Positions 29,691 through 42,741 of a DNA stretch of 64,000 nucleotides are shown in pieces; within the stretch, counting starts at the first letter, position 1, and each line of letters opens with the position of its first letter. The DNA comes from Bathymodiolus brooksi (lineage: Eukaryota; Mollusca; Bivalvia; Mytilida; Modiolidae), in the NCBI GenBank assembly GCA_963680875.1, contig OY804585.1:43321414-43385413 (forward strand). Reading direction: 5' to 3'. A program made the translations under genes and the position numbers. The notes under the pieces were generated by a model. That model saw only the letters and a list, made by a program, of their open reading frames with translations. It had not been told where the DNA came from and did no database searches.

Positions 29691-32600
29691 ACAGCCTCTA
29701 ATTACCCTTAGGTATCTTGACCATTGCATTGTCTATCCTTCTAATTACAGCCTCTAATTACCCTTTGGTATCTTGACCTTTGCATTGTCTATCCTTCTAT
29801 TCACAGCCTCTAATTACCCTTTGGTATCTTGACCATTGCATTGTCTTTCCTTCTATTTACAGCCTCTAGTTACCCTTAGGTATCTTGACCATTGCATTAT
29901 CTATCCTTCTATTTACAGCCTCTATTTACCCTTTGGTATCTTGACCATTGCATTGTCTATCCTTTTATTTACAGCCTCTAATTACTCTTAGGTATCTTGA
30001 CCATTGCATTGTCTATCCTTCTATTTACAGCCTCTAGTTACCCTTAGGAATCTTGACTATTGCATTGTCTATCCTTCTATTTACAGCATCTAATTACCCT
30101 TAGCTATTTTGATCACTGCATTGTCTATCCTTCTATTTACAGCCTCTAATTACCCTTAGGTATCTTGACCATTGCATTGTCTATCCTTCTATTTACAGCC
30201 TCTAATTACCCTTTGGTATCTTGACCATTGCATTGTCTATCCTTCTATTTACAGCCTCTAATTACCCTTTGGTATCTTGACCATTGTATTGTCTATCCTT
30301 CTATTTACAGCCTCTAATTAACCTTAGGTATCTTGACTATTGCATTGTCTATGCTTCAATTGACAGCCTCTAATAACCCTTAGGTATCTTGACCATTGCA
30401 TTGTCTATCCTTCTATTTACAGCCTCTAATTACCCTTAGATATCTTGATCACTGCATTGTCTATCCTTCTATTTACAGCCTCTATTTACCTTTTGCTATC
30501 TTGACCATTGCATTGTCTATCCTTTTATTTACAGCCTCTAATTACCCATAGATATCCTGACAATTGTATTGTCTATCCTTCGATTTACAGCCTCTAATTA
30601 CCCTTAGGTGTCTTGATTATTGCATTGTCTATCCTTCTATTTACAGCCTCTAATTACCATTACATATCTTGATCACTGCATTGTCTATCCTTCTATTTAC
30701 AGCCTCTAATTACCCTTTGGTATCTTGACCATTGCATTGTCTATCCTTTTGTTTACAGCATCTAATTACCCTTTGGTATATTGACCATTGCATTGTCTAT
30801 CCTTTTATTTACAGCCTCTAATTACCCTTAGGTATCTTGACCATTGTATTTTCTATCCTTCTATTTACAGCTTCTAATTACCCTTTGATATCTTGATCAC
30901 TGCATTGTCTATCCTTCTATTTACAGCCTCTAATTACTCTTAGGTATCTTGACCATTGCATTGTCTATGCTTCTATTTACAGCCTCTAATTACCCTTTGG
31001 TATCTTGACCATTGCATTGTCTATCCTTCTATTTACAGCCACTAACTACCCTTAGGTATCATGACCATTGCATTGTCTATCCTTCTATTTACAGCTTCTA
31101 ATTACCCTTAGATATCTTGACCACTGCATTGTCTATCCTTCTATTTACAGCCCCTAATTACTCTTTGGTATCTTGACCATTGCATTGTCTATCCTTCTAT
31201 TTACAGCCTATAATTACCCTTAGGTATCTTGACCATTGCGTTGTCTATCCTTCTATTTGCAGCCTCTAATTACCCTTTGTTATCTTGACCATTGCATTGT
31301 CTATACTTTTATTTACAGCCTCTAATTACCCTTAGGTATCTTGACCATTGCGTTGTCTATCCTTCTATTTGCAGCCTCTAATTACCCTTAGGTATCTTGA
31401 CCATTGCATTGTCTATCCTTCTATTTACAGCCTCTAATTACCCTTTGGTATCTTGACCATTGCATTGTCTATCCTTCTATTTACAGCCTCTAATTACCCT
31501 TTGGTATCTTGACCATTGCATTGTCTATCCTTTTATTTACAGCCTCTAATTACCCTTAGGTATCTTGACCATTGTATTGTCTATCCTTCTATTTACAGGT
31601 TCTAGTTACCCTTAGGTATCTTGCCTATTGCATTGTCTATCATTCTATTTACAGTCACTAATTACCCTTAGGTATCTTGATCATTGCATTGTCTATCCTT
31701 CTATTTACAGCCTCTAATTACCCTTAGGTATTTTGACCATTGCATTATCTATCCTTCTATTTACAGCATCTAATTACCCTTTGGTATCTTGACCATTGCA
31801 TTGTCTATCCTTTTGTTTACAGCATCTAATTACCCTTAGGCATCTTGACCATTGTATTTTCTATCCTTCTATTTACAGCTTCTAGTTACCCTTAGGTATC
31901 TTGACTATTGCATTATCTATCCTTCTATTTACAGCATCTAATTACCCTTTGGTATCTTGACCATTGCATTGTCTATCCTTTTGTTTACAGCATCTAATTA
32001 CCCTTTGGTATCTTGACCATTGCATTGTCTATCCTTTTATTTACAGCATCTAATTACCCTTAGGCATCTTGACCATTGTATTTTCTATCCTTCTATTTAC
32101 AGCATCTAGTTACCCTTATATATCTTGATCACTGCATTGTCTATCCTTCTATTTACAGCCTCTAAATACCCTTAGGTATCTTGACCATTGCATTGTCTAT
32201 CCTTCTATTTACAGCCACTAATTACCCTTTGGTCTCTTGACCATTGCATTGTCTATCCTTCTATTTACAGCCTCTAATTACCCTTAGGTATCATGACCAT
32301 TGCATTGTCTATCCTTCTATTTACAGCCTCTAATTACCCTTAGATATCTTGATCACTGCATTGTCTATCCTTCTATTTACAGCCCCTTATTACCCTTTGG
32401 TATCTTGACCATTGCATTGTCTATCCTTCTATTTACAGCCTCTAATTACCCTTTGGTATCATGACCATTGCATTGTCTATCCTTCTATTTACAGCCTCTA
32501 ATTACCCTTTGGTATCTTGTCCATTGCATTGTCTATCCTTCTATTTACAGCCTCTAATTACCCTTAGGTATCTTGACCATTGCGTTGTCTATCCTTCTAT

Positions 32601-35600
32601 TTGCAGCCTCTAATTACCCTTTGGTATCTTGACCATTGCATTGTCTATCCTTCTATTTACAGCCTCTAATTACCCTTTGGTATCTTGACCATTGCATTGT
32701 CTATCCTTTTATTTACAGCCTCTAATTACCCTTAGGTATCTTGACCATTGCATTGTCTATCCTTCTAATTACAGCCTCTAATTACCCTTTGGTATCTTGA
32801 CCTTTGCATTGTCTATCCTTCTATTCACAGCCTCTAATTACCCTTTGGTATCTTGACCATTGCATTGTCTTTCCTTCTATTTACAGCCTCTAGTTACCCT
32901 TAGGTATCTTGACCATTGCATTATCTATCCTTCTATTTACAGCCTCTATTTACCCTTTGGTATCTTGACCATTGCATTGTCTATCCTTTTATTTACAGCC
33001 TCTAATTACTCTTAGGTATCTTGACCATTGCATTGTCTATCCTTCTATTTACAGCCTCTAGTTACCCTTAGGAATCTTGACTATTGCATTGTCTATCCTT
33101 CTATTTACAGCATCTAATTACCCTTAGCTATTTTGATCACTGCATTGTCTATCCTTCTATTTACAGCCTCTAATTACCCTTAGGTATCTTGACCATTGCA
33201 TTGTCTATCCTTCTATTTACAGCCTCTAATTACCCTTTGGTATCTTGACCATTGCATTGTCTATCCTTCTATTTACAGCCTCTAATTACCCTTTGGTATC
33301 TTGACCATTGTATTGTCTATCCTTCTATTTACAGCCTCTAATTAACCTTAGGTATCTTGACTATTGCATTGTCTATGCTTCAATTGACAGCCTCTAATAA
33401 CCCTTAGGTATCTTGACCATTGCATTGTCTATCCTTCTATTTACAGCCTCTAATTACCCTTAGATATCTTGATCACTGCATTGTCTATCCTTCTATTTAC
33501 AGCCTCTATTTACCTTTTGCTATCTTGACCATTGCATTGTCTATCCTTTTATTTACAGCCTCTAATTACCCATAGATATCCTGACCATTGTATTGTCTAT
33601 CCTTCGATTTACAGCCTCTAATTACCCTTAGGTGTCTTGATTATTGCATTGTCTATCCTTCTATTTACAGCCTCTAATTACCATTACATATCTTGATCAC
33701 TGCATTGTCTATCCTTCTATTTACAGCCTCTAATTACCCTTTGGTATCTTGACCATTGCATTGTCTATCCTTTTGTTTACAGCATCTAATTACCCTTTGG
33801 TATATTGACCATTGCATTGTCTATCCTTTTATTTACAGCCTCTAATTACCCTTAGGTATCTTGACCATTGTATTTTCTATCCTTCTATTTACAGCTTCTA
33901 ATTACCCTTTGATATCTTGATCACTGCATTGTCTATCCTTCTATTTACAGCCTCTAATTACTCTTAGGTATCTTGACCATTGCATTGTCTATGCTTCTAT
34001 TTACAGCCTCTAATTACCCTTTGGTATCTTGACCATTGCATTGTCTATCCTTCTATTTACAGCCTCTAACTACCCTTAGGTATCATGACCATTGCATTGT
34101 CTATCCTTCTATTTACAGCTTCTAATTACCCTTAGATATCTTGACCACTGCATTGTCTATCCTTCTATTTACAGCCCCTAATTACTCTTTGGTATCTTGA
34201 CCATTGCATTGTCTATCCTTCTATTTACAGCCTATAATTACCCTTAGGTATCTTGACCATTGCGTTGTCTATCCTTCTATTTGCAGCCTCTAATTACCCT
34301 TTGTTATCTTGACCATTGCATTGTCTATACTTTTATTTACAGCCTCTAATTACCCTTAGGTATCTTGACCATTGCGTTGTCTATCCTTCTATTTGCAGCC
34401 TCTAATTACCCTTAGGTATCTTGACCATTGCATTGTCTATCCTTCTATTTACAGCCTCTAATTACCCTTTGGTATCTTGACCATTGCATTGTCTATCCTT
34501 CTATTTACAGCCTCTAATTACCCTTTGGTATCTTGACCATTGCATTGTCTATCCTTTTATTTACAGCCTCTAATTACCCTTAGGTATCTTGACCATTGTA
34601 TTGTCTATCCTTCTATTTACAGGTTCTAGTTACCCTTAGGTATCTTGCCTATTGCATTGTCTATCATTCTATTTACAGTCACTAATTACCCTTAGGTATC
34701 TTGATCATTGCATTGTCTATCCTTCTATTTACAGCCTCTAATTACCCTTAGGTATTTTGACCATTGCATTATCTATCCTTCTATTTACAGCATCTAATTA
34801 CCCTTTGGTATCTTGACCATTGCATTGTCTATCCTTTTGTTTACAGCATCTAATTACCCTTAGGCATCTTGACCATTGTATTTTCTATCCTTCTATTTAC
34901 AGCTTCTAGTTACCCTTAGGTATCTTGACTATTGCATTATCTATCCTTCTATTTACAGCATCTAATTACCCTTTGGTATCTTGACCATTGCATTGTCTAT
35001 CCTTTTGTTTACAGCATCTAATTACCCTTTGGTATCTTGACCATTGCATTGTCTATCCTTTTATTTACAGCATCTAATTACCCTTAGGCATCTTGACCAT
35101 TGTATTTTCTATCCTTCTATTTACAGCATCTAGTTACCCTTATATATCTTGATCACTGCATTGTCTATCCTTCTATTTACAGCCTCTAAATACCCTTAGG
35201 TATCTTGACCATTGCATTGTCTATCCTTCTATTTACAGCCACTAATTACCCTTTGGTCTCTTGACCATTGCATTGTCTATCCTTCTATTTACAGCCTCTA
35301 ATTACCCTTAGGTATCATGACCATTGCATTGTCTATCCTTCTATTTACAGCCTCTAATTACCCTTAGATATCTTGATCACTGCATTGTCTATCCTTCTAT
35401 TTACAGCCCCTTATTACCCTTTGGTATCTTGACCATTGCATTGTCTATCCTTCTATTTACAGCCTCTAATTACCCTTAGGTATCATGACCATTGCATTGT
35501 CTATCCTTCTATTTACAGCCTCTAATTACCCTTTGGTATCTTGTCCATTGCATTGTCTATCCTTCTATTTACAGCCTCTAATTACCCTTAGGTATCTTGA

Positions 35601-35738
35601 CCATTGCGTTGTCTATCCTTCTATTTGCAGCCTCTAATTACCCTTTGGTATCTTGACCATTGCATTGTCTATCCTTCTATTTACAGCCTCTAATTACCCT
35701 TTGGTATCTTGACCATTGCATTGTCTATCCTTTTATTT
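29691..35738. repeat. 3024-bp (54-mer) tandem duplication in satellite A
   Basis: Bases 29691-32714 and 32715-35738 match at a 3024-bp offset over their length. Markers are CTTCTAATTACAG (29747 and 32771), CTCTAATAACCC (30363 and 33387) and ACAGTCACTAATTACC (31651 and 34675). Point differences are sparse, which indicates recent copying. Confidence 0.9.
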
Positions 35739-38482
35739 ACAGCCTCTAATTACCCTTAGGTATCTTGACCATTGTATTGTCTATCCTTCTATTTACAGGT
35801 GCTAGTTACCCTTAGGTATCTTGACTATTGCATTGTCTATCCTTTTATTTACAGCCTCTAATTACCCTTAGGTATCTTGACCATTGCATTGTCTATCCTT
35901 CTATTTACAGCCTCTAATTACCCTTTGGTATCTTGACCATTGTATTGTCTATCCTTCTATTTACAGCCTCTAATTAACCTTAGGTATCTTGACTATTGCA
36001 TTGTCTATGCTTCAATTGACAGCCTCTAATAACCCTTAGGTATCTTGACCATTGCATTGTCTATCCTTCTATTTACAGCCTCTAATTACCCTTAGATATC
36101 TTGATCACTGCATTGTCTATCCTTCTATTTACAGCCTCTATTTACCTTTTGCTATCTTGACCATTGCATTGTCTATCCTTTTATTTACAGCCTCTAATTA
36201 CCCATAGATATCCTGACCATTGTATTGTCTATCCTTCGATTTACAGCCTCTAATTACCCTTAGGTGTCTTGATTATTGCATTGTCTATCCTTCTATTTAC
36301 AGCCTCTAATTACCATTACATATCTTGATCACTGCATTGTCTATCCTTCTATTTACAGCCTCTAATTACCCTTTGGTATCTTGACCATTGCATTGTCTAT
36401 CCTTTTGTTTACAGCATCTAATTACCCTTTGGTATATTGACCATTGCATTGTCTATCCTTTTATTTACAGCCTCTAATTACCCTTAGGTATCTTGACCAT
36501 TGTATTTTCTGTCCTTCTATTTACAGCTTCTAATTACCCTTTGATATCTTGATCACTGCATTGTCTATCCTTCTATTTACAGCCTCTAATTACTCTTAGG
36601 TATCTTGACCATTGCATTGTCTATGCTTCTATTTACAGCCTCTAATTACCCTTTGGTATCTTGACCATTGCATTGTCTATCCTTCTATTTACAGCCTCTA
36701 ACTACCCTTAGGTATCATGACCATTGCATTGTCTATCCTTCTATTTACAGCTTCTAATTACCCTTAGATATCTTGACCACTGCATTGTCTATCCTTCTAT
36801 TTACAGCCCCTAATTACTCTTTGGTATCTTGACCATTGCATTGTCTATCCTTCTATTTACAGCCTATAATTACCCTTAGGTATCTTGACCATTGCGTTGT
36901 CTATCCTTCTATTTGCAGCCTCTAATTACCCTTTGTTATCTTGACCATTGCATTGTCTATACTTTTATTTACAGCCTCTAATTACCCTTAGGTATCTTGA
37001 CCATTGCGTTGTCTATCCTTCTATTTGCAGCCTCTAATTACCCTTAGGTATCTTGACCATTGCATTGTCTATCCTTCTATTTACAGCCTCTAATTACCCT
37101 TTGGTATCTTGACCATTGCATTGTCTATCCTTCTATTTACAGCCTCTAATTACCCTTTGGTATCTTGACCATTGCATTGTCTATCCTTTTATTTACAGCC
37201 TCTAATTACCCTTAGGTATCTTGACCATTGTATTGTCTATCCTTCTATTTACAGGTTCTAGTTACCCTTAGGTATCTTGCCTATTGCATTGTCTATCATT
37301 CTATTTACAGTCACTAATTACCCTTAGGTATCTTGATCATTGCATTGTCTATCCTTCTATTTACAGCCTCTAATTACCCTTAGGTATTTTGACCATTGCA
37401 TTATCTATCCTTCTATTTACAGCATCTAATTACCCTTTGGTATCTTGACCATTGCATTGTCTATCCTTTTGTTTACAGCATCTAATTACCCTTAGGCATC
37501 TTGACCATTGTATTTTCTATCCTTCTATTTACAGCTTCTAGTTACCCTTAGGTATCTTGACTATTGCATTATCTATCCTTCTATTTACAGCATCTAATTA
37601 CCCTTTGGTATCTTGACCATTGCATTGTCTATCCTTTTGTTTACAGCATCTAATTACCCTTTGGTATCTTGACCATTGCATTGTCTATCCTTTTATTTAC
37701 AGCATCTAATTACCCTTAGGCATCTTGACCATTGTATTTTCTATCCTTCTATTTACAGCATCTAGTTACCCTTATATATCTTGATCACTGCATTGTCTAT
37801 CCTTCTATTTACAGCCTCTAAATACCCTTAGGTATCTTGACCATTGCATTGTCTATCCTTCTATTTACAGCCACTAATTACCCTTTGGTCTCTTGACCAT
37901 TGCATTGTCTATCCTTCTATTTACAGCCTCTAATTACCCTTAGGTATCATGACCATTGCATTGTCTATCCTTCTATTTACAGCCTCTAATTACCCTTAGA
38001 TATCTTGATCACTGCATTGTCTATCCTTCTATTTACAGCCCCTTATTACCCTTTGGTATCTTGACCATTGCATTGTCTATCCTTCTATTTACAGCCTCTA
38101 ATTACCCTTAGGTATCATGACCATTGCATTGTCTATCCTTCTATTTACAGCCTCTAATTACCCTTTGGTATCTTGTCCATTGCATTGTCTATCCTTCTAT
38201 TTACAGCCTCTAATTACCCTTAGGTATCTTGACCATTGCGTTGTCTATCCTTCTATTTGCAGCCTCTAATTACCCTTTGGTATCTTGACCATTGCATTGT
38301 CTATCCTTCTATTTACAGCCTCTAATTACCCTTTGGTATCTTGACCATTGCATTGTCTATCCTTTTATTTACAGCCTCTAATTACCCTTAGGTATCTTGA
38401 CCATTGTATTGTCTATCCTTCTATTTACAGGTGCTAGTTACCCTTAGGTATCTTGACTATTGCATTGTCTATCCTTTTATTT
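33219..38482. repeat. 2632-bp (47-mer) unit, overlapping the 54-mer duplication
   Basis: Bases 33219-35850 reappear at 35851-38482 with a 2632-bp offset. Markers are CTCTAATAACCC (33387 and 36019), ACAGTCACTAATTACC (34675 and 37307) and ACAGGTGCTAG (35795 and 38427). This unit overlaps the second 3024-bp copy, so three related blocks lie side by side with two different periods. That is what unequal exchange with a shifted breakpoint would produce. Confidence 0.88.
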
Positions 38483-40835
38483 ACAGCCTCTAATTACCCT
38501 TAGGTATCTTGACCATTGCATTGTCTATCCTTCTATTTACAGCCTCTAATTACCCTTAGATATCTTGATCACTGCATTGTCTACCCTTCTATTTACAGCC
38601 TCTAATTACCCTTAGGTATCTTGATCATTGCATTGTCTATACTTCTATTTACAGCCTCTAGTTACCCTTAGGTATCTTGACTATTGCATTATCTATCCTT
38701 CTATATACAGGTTCTAGTTACCCTTAGGTATCTTGACTATTGCATTGTCTATCCTTCTATTTACAGCCTCTAATTACCCTTAGGTATCTTGACCATTGCA
38801 TTGTCTATCCCTCTATTTACAGCCTCTAGTTACCCGTAGGTATCTTGACTATTGCATTATCTATTCTTCTATTTAAAGCCTCTAATTACCTTTTGGTATC
38901 TTGACCATTGCATTGTCTATCCTTTTATTTACAGCCTCTAAATACCCTTAGGTATCTTGACCATTGCGTTGTCTATCCTTCTATTTGCAGCCTCTAATTA
39001 CCCTTTGGTATCTTGACCATTGCATTGTCTATCCTTCTATTTACAGCCTCTAATTACCCTTATGTATCTTGACCATTGCGTTGTCTATCCTTCTATTTGC
39101 AGCCTCTAATTACCCTTAGGTATCTTGACCATTGCATTGTCTATCCTTCTATTTACAGCCTCTAGTTACCCTTAGGTATCTTGACTATTGCATTATCTAT
39201 CCTTCTATTTACAGCCTCTAATTACCCTTTGGTATCTTGACCATTGCATTGTCTATCCTTTTATTTACAGCCTCTAATTACAATTAGGTATCTTGACCAT
39301 TGTATTGTCGATCCTTCTATTTACAGGTTCTAGTTACCCTTAGATATCTTGATCACTGCATTGTCTATCCTTCTATTTACAGCCTCTAATAACCTTAGGT
39401 ATCTTGACCATTGCGGTATCTATCCTTCTATTTGCAGCCTCTAATTACCCTTAGGTATCTTGAGCATTGCATTGTCTATCCTTCTATTTACAGCCTCTAA
39501 TTACCCTTTGGTATCTTGACCATTGCATTGTCTATCCTTCTATTTACAGCCTATAATTACCCTTTGGTATCTTGACCATTGCATTGTCTATCCTTCTATT
39601 TACAGCCTCTAATTACCCTTAGCTATCTTGACCATTGTATTGTCTATCCTTCTATTTACAGGTTCTAGTTACCCTTAGGTATCTTGATCATTGCATTGTC
39701 TATCCTTCTATTTACAGCCTCTAATTACCCTTAGATATCTTGATCACTGCATTGTCTATCCTTCTATTTACAGCCTCTAATTACCCTTAGGTATTTTGAT
39801 CATTGCATTGTCTATCCTTCTATTTACAGCCTCTAATTACCCTTTGGTATCCTGACCATTGCATTGTCTATCCTTCTATTTACAGCCTATAATTACCCCT
39901 AGGTATATTGACCATTGTATTGTTTATGCTTCTATTTACAGCCTCTAATTACCCTTTGGTATCTTGACCATTGCATTGTCTATCTTTCTATTTACAGCCT
40001 CTAATTACCCTTTGATATCTTGATCACTGCATTGTCTATCCTTCTATTTACAGCCTCTAATTACCCTTAGATATATTGATCACTGCATTGTCTATCCTTC
40101 TATTTACAGCCTCTAATTACCCTTTGGTATCTTGACCATTGCAAATTCTATCCTTCTATTTACAGCCTCTAATTACCCTTAGGTATCTTGACCATCGCAT
40201 TGTCTATCTTTCTATTTGTAGCCTCTAATTACCCTTTGGTATATTGACCATTGCATTGTCCATCCTTCTATTTACAGCCTCTAATTACCCTTAGATATCT
40301 TGATCACTGCATTGTCTATCCTTCTATTTACAGCCTCTAATTACCATTTGGTATCTTGACCATTGCATTGTCTATCCTTCTATTTACCGCCTCTAATTTC
40401 CCTTTGGTATCTTGACCATTGCATTGTCTATCCTTCTATTTACAGCCTCTAATTACCCTTAGATATCTTGTTCACTGCATTGTCTATCCTTCTATTTACA
40501 GCCTCTAATATTACCCTTAGATATCTTGATCACTGCATTGTCTATCCTTCTATTTACAGCCTCTAATTACCCTTAGATATATTGATCACTGCATTGTCTA
40601 ACCTTCTATTTACAGCCCCTAATTACCCTTTGGTATCTTGACCATTGCATTGTCTATCCTTCTATTTACAGCCTCTAATTACCCTTAGGTATCTTGATCA
40701 CTGCATTGTCTATCCTTCTATTTACAGCCTCTAATTACCCTTTGGTATCTTGACCATTGCATTGTTTATCCTTCTATTTACAGCCTCTAATTACCCTTAG
40801 GTATCTTGACCATTGCATTGTCTATCCTTCTATTT
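38483..40835. repeat. Satellite A, divergent outer monomers
   Basis: Monomers still have the 56-bp register but carry more scattered substitutions and small indels than the centre, for example TTACCCGTAGG, TTACAATTAGG, GCGGTATC, GCAAATTC, CTAATATTACCC and TTTGTAGCC. No multi-kilobase duplicate was recognised. This looks like the less homogenised flank of the array. No other feature is seen. Confidence 0.75.
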
Positions 40836-41829
40836 ACAGCCTCTAATTACTCTTAGGTAGCTTGATCATTGCATTGTCTATCCTTCTATTTACAGCCTCT
40901 AATTACCCTTAGGTATCTTGATCATTGCATTGTCTATCCTTCTATTTACAGCCTCTAATTACCCTTAGATATCTTGATCACTGCATGGTCTATCCTTCTA
41001 TTTACAGCCTCTAATTACCCTTTGGTATCTTGACCATTGCATTGTCTATCCTTCTATTTACCCCCTCTAATTACCCTTTGGTATATTGACCATTGCATTG
41101 TCTATCATTCCATTTACAGCCTCTAATTACCCTGTGGTATCTTGACCATCGCATTGTCTATCCTTCTATTTACGGCCTCTAATTTCCCTTTGGTATCTTG
41201 ACAATTGCAGTGTCTATCCTTCTATTTACAGCCTCTAATTACCCTTTGATATCTTAAAACGTTTGCCCATTGCATTGTCTATCCTTCTATTTGCAGCCTC
41301 TAATTACCCTTTCGTATCTTCTCCTTCTATTTACAGCCTCTAATTACTCTTAGGTAGCTTGATCATTGCATTGTCTATCCTTCTATTTACAGCCTCTAAT
41401 TACCCTTAGGTATCTTGATCATTGCATTGTCTATCCTTCTATTTACAGCCTCTAATTACCCTTAGATATCTTGATCACTGCATGGTCTATCCTTCTATTT
41501 ACAGCCTCTAATTACCCTTTGGTATCTTGACCATTGCATTGTCTATCCTTCTATTTACCCCCTCTAATTACCCTTTGGTATATTGACCATTGCATTGTCT
41601 ATCATTCTATTTACAGCCTCTAATTACCCTGTGGTATCTTGACCATCGCATTGTCTATCCTTCTATTTACGGCCTCTAATTTCCCTTTGGTATCTTGACA
41701 ATTGCAGTGTCTATCCTTCTATTTACAGCCTCTAATTACCCTTTGATATCTTAAAACGTTTGCCCATTGCATTGTCTATCCTTCTATTTGCAGCCTCTAA
41801 TTACCCTTTCGTATCTTCTCCTTCTATTT
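40836..41829. repeat. 497-bp tandem duplication near the array A edge
   Basis: Bases 40836-41332 and 41333-41829 are nearly identical, including rare forms: TTAGGTAGCTTGATC, GCATGGTC, TTTACCCCCTC, ACCCTGTGGTATC, TTTACGGCCTC and TTAAAACGTTTGCCC. The period is not a multiple of 56 because each copy contains one 65-bp and one 40-bp altered monomer at its right end. Confidence 0.88.
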
Positions 41830-42334
41830 ACAGCCTCTAATTACCCTTTGGTATCTTCAAACGTTTGCCCATTGCATTGTCTTTCCTTCTATTTACAGCC
41901 TCTAATTACCCTTAGGTGTCTTCAAACGTTTGACCATTGCATTGTCTATCCTTCTATTTACAGCCTCTAATTACCCTTTGGTATCTTCTCCTTCTATTTA
42001 CAGCCTCTAATTACTCTTAGGTATCTTCAAACGTTTGACCATTGCATTGTCTATCCTTCTATTTACAGCCTCTATTACCCTTTGGTATCTTCAAACGTTT
42101 GCCCATTGCATTGTCTATCCTTCTATTTACAGCCTCTAATTACCCTTAGGTGTCTTCAAACGTTTGATCATTGCATTGTCTATCTTTCTATTTACAGCCT
42201 CTAATTACCCTTTGGTATCTCCTCCTTCTATTTACAGCCTCTAATTAATCTTAGGTATCTTCAAACGTTTGACCATTGCATTGTCTATCCTTCTATTTAC
42301 AGCCTCTATTACCCTTTGGTATCTTCAAACGTTT
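41725..42334. repeat. Terminal 65/40-bp variant monomers with a CAAACGTTTG palindrome
   Basis: From 41725 the monomer lengths are 65, 40, 65, 65, 40, 65, 64, 65, 40, 65 and a truncated 36. The 65-bp form is the normal monomer with nine extra bases after TATCTT, which creates the perfect 10-bp palindrome CAAACGTTTG (AAAACGTTTG in the first). The 40-bp form joins TATCTT directly to CTCCTTCTATTT, deleting the CCATTGCATTGTC part. The array stops inside a 65-bp monomer at 42334, right after CAAACGTTT. The repeating order suggests a small local higher-order unit of about 234 bp. Confidence 0.9.
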
Positions 42335-42596
42335 CCTAATACTGAATCGGTGCATAGTGCAAATTGGATTAAGCGTATTTATGATTGCATCGGGAATATG
42401 CCTGCAACAGTGGAGAAATGGAAATTCCATAAAGATCGACATTTGAGAGACTATCTTTTAATTTTCGGGTTTCTAACATGAGTGACACGACGGTATGGGA
42501 ACATAAACTTCTACCTGTCCATTGCAGCTGAGTTCATCTTCGTTTTTAATAGGGTTCGTGTTGCTCAATCTTTTGTTTTATTGGTATGCTTTTGTG
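42335..42596. other. Single-copy sequence adjoining satellite A
   Basis: Sequence unlike either satellite, at moderate GC. An open plus-strand frame runs from inside the last monomers to a stop at 42479-42481. Its island-encoded part (about 48 residues, including ANWIKRIYDC and WKFHKDRHLRDYLL) resembles no family I know. The frame begins in satellite DNA and has no start of its own, so I do not call a gene. It could be a decayed exon or chance. Confidence 0.5.
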
Positions 42597-42706
42597 GACA
42601 ACTGTTTGTCTTTTAGCCCCATTTCTTTTAGACATTGTATTAACTGTCTTTCTTCTATTTACGGCTTCTAATACCCTCTTTGTATCTGTAAATTTTCTTT
42701 TGATAT
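42597..42706 (+). repeat. Decayed dispersed relative of the satellite A monomer (copy 1)
   Basis: Bases 42631-42687 align with a satellite A monomer phase-shifted to start at GACCATTGCATT. The matching pieces are GACATTGTATTAACTGTC, TTCTTCTATTTACGGC and TTCTAATACCC followed by TTTGTATCT. Both sides carry non-satellite DNA (GTTTGTCTTTT before, AATTTTCTTTT after) that is also present around copy 2. It is therefore a monomer embedded in a longer unit rather than an array end. Confidence 0.7.
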
Positions 42707-42741
42707 ATGACTTTGTTTTGGATAATTTCTTAGTAATAGGT

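Larger units (their letters stand above)
1..42334. repeat. Satellite A: 56-bp tandem array (about 750 copies)
   Basis: A head-to-tail array with a strict 56-bp period. A clean consensus copy is 225-280. Reading from ACAG, each monomer runs ACAGCCTCTAATTACCC, then TTAGG or TTTGG, then TATCTTGACCATTGCATT, then GTCTATCCTTCTATTT. GC is about 37%. All copies have the same orientation and the array is open at the left edge. Common variants are: TTAGG versus TTTGG; an AGATATCTTGATCACTGC type; a type ending GCTTCAATTGACAG; and a type with GCGTTG and TTTGCAG. The segment CTATTTACAG is the least variable. No gene, RNA gene or transposon is visible inside it. The periodicity is seen directly. A structural (pericentromeric or heterochromatic) role is only an inference. 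Confidence 0.98.

Noticed and set aside
41767..41970. Open plus-strand frame in the satellite A edge
   Set aside because: It is composed entirely of 65- and 40-bp satellite monomers, and its length depends on the altered monomer sizes.
1..42334. Telomeric or interstitial telomere repeat (TACCCTTAGG)
   Set aside because: CCCTTA occurs once per 56 bp and is not the CCCTAA hexamer in tandem. Half the monomers have CCCTTTGG instead.
42269..42481. 70-codon plus-strand frame crossing the satellite A end
   Set aside because: It starts in satellite monomers. The remaining 48 codons match no family I recognise and have no splice or start signals that I could support.
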